Positions 58,947-64,000 of a stretch of DNA of 64,000 bases are shown piece by piece. Source of the stretch: Hafnia alvei (lineage in GTDB: Bacteria > Pseudomonadota > Gammaproteobacteria > Enterobacterales > Enterobacteriaceae); NCBI RefSeq assembly GCF_034424155.1, contig NZ_CP139992.1, forward strand, positions 3,302,012 through 3,366,011. Direction: 5' to 3'. The notes beneath the pieces were generated by a model. That model worked only from the letters and a program-made list of their open reading frames with translations. It was not told where the DNA came from and ran no database searches. Within the stretch, counting starts at the first letter, position 1. Every line of letters starts with the position of its first letter. A program made the translations under genes and the position numbers.

Positions 58947-60161
58947 ATGACAGACTCACGCACTCCGCGTCGTTTTACTCGTATCGATCGTCTTCCCCCT
59001 TATGTATTTAACATTACCGCTGAGCTAAAAATGGCTGCGCGCAGGCGCGGCGAAGACATTATCGATCTCAGCATGGGGAACCCTGACGGCCCAACGCCGC
59101 CGCACATCGTTGAAAAAATGTGTACGGTGGCACAGCGTGAAGATACCCACGGCTACTCCACGTCACGCGGCATTCCACGTTTACGCCGCGCGATCTCGCA
59201 TTGGTATCAAGATCGTTATCAGGTCGATATCGATCCCGATAGCGAAGCGATTGTTACCATCGGTTCTAAAGAGGGTCTGGCACATTTGATGCTGGCAACG
59301 CTCGATCATGGCGATACCGTTTTAGTGCCAAATCCTAGCTACCCCATTCACATTTACGGCGCGGTCATTGCTGGCGCGCAGGTGCGGTCAGTTCCGCTGG
59401 TTTCAGGCATCGACTTTTTCAACGAATTAGAACGCGCCATCCGTGAGAGTATTCCCAAGCCTAAAATGATGATTCTGGGCTTTCCTTCAAACCCTACCGC
59501 CCAGTGCGTTGAATTAGATTTCTTTGAACGCGTCATTAAGCTGGCGAAAGAACACGATATTTTAGTGGTACACGATTTAGCCTATGCCGATATTGTGTAT
59601 GACGGCTGGAAAGCGCCTTCGATTATGCAAATCCCCGGCGCTAAAGACGTCGCCGTCGAGTTTTTCACCCTGTCGAAAAGCTACAATATGGCTGGCTGGC
59701 GTATCGGTTTTATGGTCGGCAATCCTGAGCTGGTTAACGCTCTGGCACGCATCAAGAGCTACCACGACTACGGTACTTTTACTCCGTTGCAGGTGGCGGC
59801 GATTGCGGCTCTCGAAGGCGACCAGCAATGCGTGCGTGATATTGCCGAGCAATACCGTCAACGCCGCAACGTGCTGGTCAAAGGCCTGCACGAAGCCGGT
59901 TGGATGGTAGAAAACCCTAAAGCATCGATGTATGTTTGGGCAAAAATCCCCGATGCCTATGCGCACCTTGGATCGCTAGAGTTTGCCAAAAAGCTGTTGG
60001 CCGATGCCAAAGTTTCCGTTTCCCCAGGGATTGGTTTTGGTGACTATGGCGATACCCACGTTCGTTTCGCCTTGATCGAAAACCAAGATCGTATTCGTCA
60101 GGCCGTGCGCGGGATTAAAAGCATGTTTAGAAAAGATGGGCTGATTACAGGCAAGTCATAA
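58947..60161 (+). CDS. alaC: Alanine aminotransferase AlaC
   Basis: AlaC (YfdZ) is a PLP-dependent class I/II aminotransferase making alanine from pyruvate and glutamate. The 404-residue product (412 in E. coli) has a nearly identical N-terminus ([41 protein letters not shown]), the PLP lysine in [18 protein letters not shown] and [11 protein letters not shown]. The leader between the ERIC element and the ATG has small GC hairpins (GCCTGTACACAGGC at 58888-58901). It converges with hcaT across a palindromic repeat. Confidence 0.95.
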   Translation: MTDSRTPRRFTRIDRLPPYVFNITAELKMAARRRGEDIIDLSMGNPDGPTPPHIVEKMCTVAQREDTHGYSTSRGIPRLRRAISHWYQDRYQVDIDPDSEAIVTIGSKEGLAHLMLATLDHGDTVLVPNPSYPIHIYGAVIAGAQVRSVPLVSGIDFFNELERAIRESIPKPKMMILGFPSNPTAQCVELDFFERVIKLAKEHDILVVHDLAYADIVYDGWKAPSIMQIPGAKDVAVEFFTLSKSYNMAGWRIGFMVGNPELVNALARIKSYHDYGTFTPLQVAAIAALEGDQQCVRDIAEQYRQRRNVLVKGLHEAGWMVENPKASMYVWAKIPDAYAHLGSLEFAKKLLADAKVSVSPGIGFGDYGDTHVRFALIENQDRIRQAVRGIKSMFRKDGLITGKS

Positions 60162-60168
60162 GTTCAAG

Positions 60169-60270
60169 CCCCCCCTAACCCTCCCCTTCGCAGGGGAGGG
60201 AACTGTTCAGTGATGTTGGTAAGAATCTCGATCGGCTCCTCCCCCTGCGAAGGGGGAGGCTGGGAGGGGG
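60169..60270. repeat. GC-rich paired palindromic repeat, copy 3
   Basis: A left unit (CCCTCCCCTTCGCAGGGG) and inverted right unit (CCTCCCCCTGCGAAGGGGG) have the same arms and spacing style as copies 1 and 2. It lies between convergent alaC and hcaT, where it may double as a transcription barrier. Confidence 0.85.
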
Positions 60271-60284
60271 TCTTAGCCACAAAA

Positions 60285-61424
60285 CTAATGGCTTGTCACT
60301 TTCGGTCTAAAGAAAATCACCGGCAACACCACCAGCGCCATCGCATAGAACATGCCGCCTTGATAGTGCTCAAACAGGAAGCCCGACAGCATCGTCATAA
60401 TCGCTACGCTTCCGCCCATGCCTAACGCCGAATAGACCGCTTGCAGACGGATCACATCGCCACCCTGCCGTGCCGAAATAAAGCGCATTGCCGCCAGATG
60501 ACATACGGTGAAAGAGCCCGCATGCAGAATTTGAATCAAAATAAGCCACGGCAGCGCGGTTGTTGAGCCCATTAAGCTCCAACGGATCACCGCACAAAAA
60601 CACGACAACAGCAGTAGCTGGGAAACCGACATACGACGGAATAAGCGCTTGCTTAATGCAAAGACGATAACCTCAGCAACAACGCCTAGTGACCACAGAT
60701 AACCGACTACCGACGCGGAATAGCCCGCCTCCTGCCAGTAAATCGTACTAAATCCGTAATAGCCGGCATGAGCGCCTTGAAGTAAAGCGGCACACAATAA
60801 AAAACGCCATACCGGCGCTTCTTTTAATAAAATTTTCCACGGTGTGGTTTCCTGCACCGCGCTATCTTTTGGTGCATCCTGTGGCATGTGACGCGGGCGT
60901 AAAAGCATTCCCACCAGCATGGCCGCCAGACCCGCCCACAGGCAATACATAATAGCCTTATGGCCAAAGGCATTGACCACCTCCCCCGTTACCGCAGAGC
61001 CAATAACAAAGGCCATCGATCCCCACAGGCGTACCTTGCCGTAGTCCAGCCCCACCTGGCGTTGCCACGTCGCGGCCAGCGCATCGGTCAGCGGAATTAA
61101 CGGCCCATAGAAAAGGCTAAATCCGGCCATCACCACCAACAGCCACGCCCATGCAGTACCAAAGGAAAATGCGATAGAACAAATCAGGGCGAGGAGAGCA
61201 ATAAGGCGGAGAGCGGTAATCAGTTGAGAGGTTTTTTTAACGGCGGGAGCAATGAATAAACTACCAAGAAAACGGGCTATCATCCCTGCGCCAAGCAATA
61301 GGCCAATGGATTCGGGAGAAATTCCCTCGCCTTGCAGCCACAAGCTCCAAAACGGCAGAAATATGCCAAAAGAGAAAAAATAGGTGAAATAACTGAGTCC
61401 TAACCAACCTGCAGACGGCAACAT
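60285..61424 (-). CDS. hcaT: MFS transporter HcaT-like (3-phenylpropionate)
   Basis: The 379-residue product equals E. coli HcaT in length, with 12 helices and conserved blocks YFTYFFSFGIFLPFW, GLLLGAGMIARFLGSL, DYGKVRLWGSMAFVIGS and QGAHAGYYGFSTIYW. HcaT is a putative 3-phenylpropionate importer of the LacY-like MFS branch; no hca dioxygenase genes are next to it here, and the substrate is unproven. GGAGG lies about 6 bases before the ATG. It is a single-gene unit. Confidence 0.9.
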   Translation of the reverse strand: MLPSAGWLGLSYFTYFFSFGIFLPFWSLWLQGEGISPESIGLLLGAGMIARFLGSLFIAPAVKKTSQLITALRLIALLALICSIAFSFGTAWAWLLVVMAGFSLFYGPLIPLTDALAATWQRQVGLDYGKVRLWGSMAFVIGSAVTGEVVNAFGHKAIMYCLWAGLAAMLVGMLLRPRHMPQDAPKDSAVQETTPWKILLKEAPVWRFLLCAALLQGAHAGYYGFSTIYWQEAGYSASVVGYLWSLGVVAEVIVFALSKRLFRRMSVSQLLLLSCFCAVIRWSLMGSTTALPWLILIQILHAGSFTVCHLAAMRFISARQGGDVIRLQAVYSALGMGGSVAIMTMLSGFLFEHYQGGMFYAMALVVLPVIFFRPKVTSH

Positions 61425-61742
61425 TTTTCCTCCTTAATTTTAAACGCGTTACTTTGACAGAGGCATCCCATGCTGGCAATGAATATTGTCGCAAAATCAA
61501 TTAGCAAATGAGATGTACACATCCCCCTCATCAAATTTTTTTCGAGAGGATATATAGGAAATAGGTAACAGTTTTTAACGCGTGTAGGCAGCTTTGTTTA
61601 TCGGTTGTTTGCCAAGCGTAAACGGCGGTGAAACAGCTTAAACTTTTGTGAGAGGCGGGTCTAAATTTAGGATTTGATTGATTTTATATATCGGAATGCT
61701 GGTTAACATAGGCATCCCTGTTTTTGACTAGGAAGCTGACGA
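61425..61742. other. Intergenic region upstream of hcaT and the 54-residue gene
   Basis: Divergent promoters for hcaT and the small gene must lie here; a TATATAT stretch at about 61685 could be a -10 region for the latter. Nothing else is recognisable. Confidence 0.4.
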
Positions 61743-61907
61743 GTGACGGAAACCACTTCGTTAAACAAAATTGATGCACTTAAAGCCGAAATTAATCAGG
61801 AAATATCCATGATCGAATTCGACCTGAAGCTGCAAATTTCACATGATGCATTAGCCGATCATTCAGAGAAAGAGCCCGACGTCGCTTTAATAGAAGAGGC
61901 GTACTAA
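61743..61907 (+). CDS. Small acidic protein, 54 residues, GTG start
   Basis: An open frame of 55 codons starts at GTG 61743 with AGGAAG about 9 bases upstream and ends TAA at 61907. The product (MTETTSLNKIDALKAEINQ... ...DVALIEEAY) is acidic and predicted helical, with a heptad-like pattern of Leu/Ile in the middle (IEFDLKLQISHDALADH). It has no signal peptide. I do not recognise it. It lies between hcaT (divergent) and cdh (convergent), and no alternative frame in this interval is longer. Confidence 0.65.
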   Translation: MTETTSLNKIDALKAEINQEISMIEFDLKLQISHDALADHSEKEPDVALIEEAY

Positions 61908-61928
61908 ATCTGACTCCCTTTTCCCGGT

Positions 61929-62726
61929 TCACTGAGCCGGGATTGTTTGCAGCAGCTCGCAGCGCTTATCCAACAATGACTCCACCGATGCCCTATTTCG
62001 CTCTCCCATTCCCACCCGTGTCGCCAATAAAATAAAGCCCGGCTGATTTTCAAACGTCGTTGGCACCACGGCTACGCCATAATAGGCCAGCTGTTCAGGC
62101 GTAAGATGAAACCGATCGGCAAGCGATTTGATTGGGTTCACGCCGATGAGCGCCGGTTGCTCGATACGCTTGGCATAAAACCGATGACGCAACAGCAAAT
62201 CAGGCAGCAAACCCCATTCGCGACCAATATAGGGACGTTCGGCTTTTAGCTGGCGGCGAACATCTTCACGCAAACAGGTGAGATGAATATGAAGCTGATT
62301 CTGGCTGCGTCCATAGGCTGAGTTTAACGCCAGCCCCAGAACATCGTCGGGAACCGGTCGGCCATATTCATACGCCAGCCGATAGCGCATCGTCCATGCG
62401 TAACCGAAATAATCCGGCGCGTCATTTTCTAGCAGCACAGGGCTCTCAATGCCGCTCATCCGAGCATTGGGGACCAAAATAAAATGAGCGGGAAAGCGCG
62501 GGTTTTGAATGACGGTAAACGCAGATCGCCGATCGTGAGTCGGCGAGTAGATCTGGGCGCAGGGTGCGGGATCGTGCTTTTGCTGATAGTTAACGCGACA
62601 AACTTTATCCACCACGCCCCACAGCGCGTCAGATTTGGCACAGCCGGTCAGCAAAAATACCAACATCAGAAGCGCGGTGCCAAAAATCATCCGATAATTA
62701 TTTAGCAGCGCGCTTCTCATCAGCAT
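61929..62726 (-). CDS. cdh: CDP-diacylglycerol diphosphatase Cdh
   Basis: Cdh hydrolyses CDP-diacylglycerol to CMP and phosphatidate at the inner membrane. The 265-residue product (251 in E. coli) has an N-terminal membrane anchor ending in a LTGC sequence, DALWGVVDKVCRVNYQ, and a histidine-triad-like active site NQLHIHLTCLREDVR. The start is uncertain, with ATGs at 62726 and 62720 and no strong ribosome site; it follows queE by 2 bp, so translation could be coupled. Confidence 0.9.
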   Translation of the reverse strand: MLMRSALLNNYRMIFGTALLMLVFLLTGCAKSDALWGVVDKVCRVNYQQKHDPAPCAQIYSPTHDRRSAFTVIQNPRFPAHFILVPNARMSGIESPVLLENDAPDYFGYAWTMRYRLAYEYGRPVPDDVLGLALNSAYGRSQNQLHIHLTCLREDVRRQLKAERPYIGREWGLLPDLLLRHRFYAKRIEQPALIGVNPIKSLADRFHLTPEQLAYYGVAVVPTTFENQPGFILLATRVGMGERNRASVESLLDKRCELLQTIPAQ

Positions 62727-62728
62727 AG

Positions 62729-63400
62729 TTAGGCGATGTTCAAATACTTATGGGTTTGCATCGACAAGCGCCAGTTGCGCGCAATACAGGTTTCTATACA
62801 CAGCTTGGTCGCGCTCTCTTTTTGGCTAATCGGCTGGAGCGCGATAATGCGTTTCTTGTCATCGTGAAGCACGGAAAGTAATGCATCTAAATCTTCAATA
62901 TCGCGCTCACGTGCAACGGGATGCTTAACCTCATCGGCGCGTACCAAAGAAGACTCCAAAACTTTCATTCCACCTTTCATGTTGACCTTCGGAGAGACCG
63001 TCACCCAGGTTGCCTCAGAGCAACGGATGTCATGGGTGCCGCTGGTTTCTATCTGGCAGGAAAAACCATTTTGATTCAGCAATTCCGTCAACGGACGTAA
63101 ATCATGGATGCAGGGTTCGCCGCCGGTGATCACCACGTGGCGAGCGGTATATCCGCGATCGCGCAGGATATCCAGCAGTTGCTCAGGAGTAGCGCTGCCC
63201 CACGCATCGCTCTCTTCAGTTTTGATCAAGATTTCGTTCATGCCGATTTCTCGTTCAGGTAACTGTTCCCATGTATGTTTGGTATCACACCAGCTACACC
63301 CTACCGGACAACCTTGCAGGCGAATAAAAATAGCCGGAACACCGGTGTAAAAACCTTCCCCTTGCAGGGTCTGGAACAGTTCGTTTATCGGATACGACAT
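62729..63400 (-). CDS. queE: 7-carboxy-7-deazaguanine synthase QueE
   Basis: QueE is the radical SAM enzyme forming 7-carboxy-7-deazaguanine from the QueD product. The 223-residue product equals E. coli QueE. The cluster motif is CPVGCSWCDTKHTWE (Cys-x3-Cys-x2-Cys, residues near 31-38), with GGEPCIHDL for SAM binding and ETSGT. Its divergent neighbour is hutI, and cdh follows immediately on the same strand. Confidence 0.95.
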   Translation of the reverse strand: MSYPINELFQTLQGEGFYTGVPAIFIRLQGCPVGCSWCDTKHTWEQLPEREIGMNEILIKTEESDAWGSATPEQLLDILRDRGYTARHVVITGGEPCIHDLRPLTELLNQNGFSCQIETSGTHDIRCSEATWVTVSPKVNMKGGMKVLESSLVRADEVKHPVARERDIEDLDALLSVLHDDKKRIIALQPISQKESATKLCIETCIARNWRLSMQTHKYLNIA

Positions 63401-63547
63401 GACACTCTCATTGTTAATAAAACTTTCTTACCATAAAAAAGCTGCGTCGCATTGTCGCAGATTTGCCCCCGCGACGCCAAATACGCCGCACCTCAGTCGC
63501 ACATCGCATTTGAAGTCACAATTAAATAACATTTTCATCAAAAACGT

Positions 63548-63586
63548 TTGACACACATCGGCCTTTCGAAAATAAATGTATATACA
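63548..63586 (+). promoter_or_regulatory. hutI promoter with candidate HutC operator
   Basis: TTGACA at 63548-63553 provides a -35. A perfect 10-bp palindrome TGTATATACA at 63577-63586 overlaps or follows the -10 region, which could be AATAAA or ATAAAT. TGTATATACA matches the type of sequence bound by the GntR-family histidine-utilisation repressor HutC. A second TATACA half-site follows at 63591. Confidence 0.65.
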
Positions 63587-63610
63587 ACTCTATACAGGTT
63601 TGGGGATGCT

Positions 63611-64000
63611 ATGAATTTATTGGAGTCCGACGTTATTTGGCGCAACGGACGCTTAGCCACCATGAGCGCACAAAGCAACGCGCCTTATGGTCTTCTCGAT
63701 CGTCATGCACTGGTGGTGCGCGATAAGCATATTATAGCGGTGATCCCAGAGGATGAGCTTCCCGCGCAGCATCCCCAGCAGATCGATCTCCAGAATCGGC
63801 TCGTAACTCCTGGTCTTATCGACTGTCATACGCATTTAGTCTTCGGTGGCGATCGTGCCTACGAATGGGAACAGCGCCTGAACGGCGTGTCATACACCGA
63901 AATCAGCCAGAAAGGCGGCGGAATCAATTCAACCGTGCGCGCCACGCGCGATGCCTCACCGGATACGTTGCTCAGCATCAGCCAACAGCGTTTACAGGCT
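63611..64000 (+). CDS. hutI: Imidazolonepropionase HutI, 5' part
   Basis: The first 130 codons are present; the gene continues beyond the right edge. HutI hydrolyses imidazolone-5-propionate to formiminoglutamate in histidine degradation. The amidohydrolase metal motif is seen in [27 protein letters not shown], and [12 protein letters not shown] follows, both characteristic of HutI. GGGG lies about 6 bases upstream of the ATG. In many enterobacteria hutI is followed by hutG or hutC, so the rest of a hut operon is expected outside the window. Confidence 0.93.
   Translation, partial: MNLLESDVIWRNGRLATMSAQSNAPYGLLDRHALVVRDKHIIAVIPEDELPAQHPQQIDLQNRLVTPGLIDCHTHLVFGGDRAYEWEQRLNGVSYTEISQKGGGINSTVRATRDASPDTLLSISQQRLQA

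Overview
The window looks like a chromosomal segment of an enterobacterium, most probably Hafnia or a close relative (family Hafniaceae). I base this on near full-length matches, recognised from memory, to Escherichia coli core genes in familiar local orders: mdtABCD-baeSR-yegP-yegQ-cyaR-yegS, narLX/narK/narGHJI, cysJIH-queD, thiMD and rdgC/mak. ERIC repeats and GC-rich palindromic repeats are interspersed. The genus call is inference; no rRNA or marker comparison was possible. No tRNA, rRNA, CRISPR array, insertion sequence or prophage was seen.

Region by region. 1-5.2 kb: a LexA operator belonging to a gene that leaves the window on the left, a citrate/tricarballylate-type symporter, fructokinase mak, rdgC, ppnP and an aldo/keto reductase. 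5.4-18.8 kb: the mdtABCD-baeSR multidrug efflux and envelope-stress operon, yegP and the tRNA hydroxylation gene trhP (yegQ). 18.9-20.3 kb: the small RNA CyaR and yegS. 20.5-27.8 kb: an intact rspA-rspB-transporter-ydfI-rspR sugar-acid cluster, followed by class I aldolase fbaB and a LysR regulator. 29-41 kb: the nitrate respiration cluster narGHJI, narK and narXL, with FNR boxes before narG and narK and an unexpected small secreted-protein gene inserted between narK and narG.

41.1-49 kb is an accessory, visibly AT-richer block between narL and thiD. It holds a DsbA-like oxidoreductase with a CPPC active site, an Ivy lysozyme inhibitor, an unknown cytoplasmic protein, a three-gene ZirTSU-like system (inverse autotransporter barrel plus two secreted proteins that share modules with it and with each other) and a CRP-like regulator. 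This is the most interesting part of the window: the lectin-like tip that intimin and invasin carry on the barrel polypeptide is here encoded as a separate exported protein.

49-64 kb returns to core genes: thiMD under a TPP riboswitch, D-lactate dehydrogenase dld, the sulfite/PAPS reduction operon cysJIH, queD, an ElaB-type ribosome-associated membrane protein, alanine aminotransferase alaC, hcaT, a previously easy-to-miss 54-residue GTG-start gene, cdh, queE and the 5' part of hutI with a candidate HutC operator.
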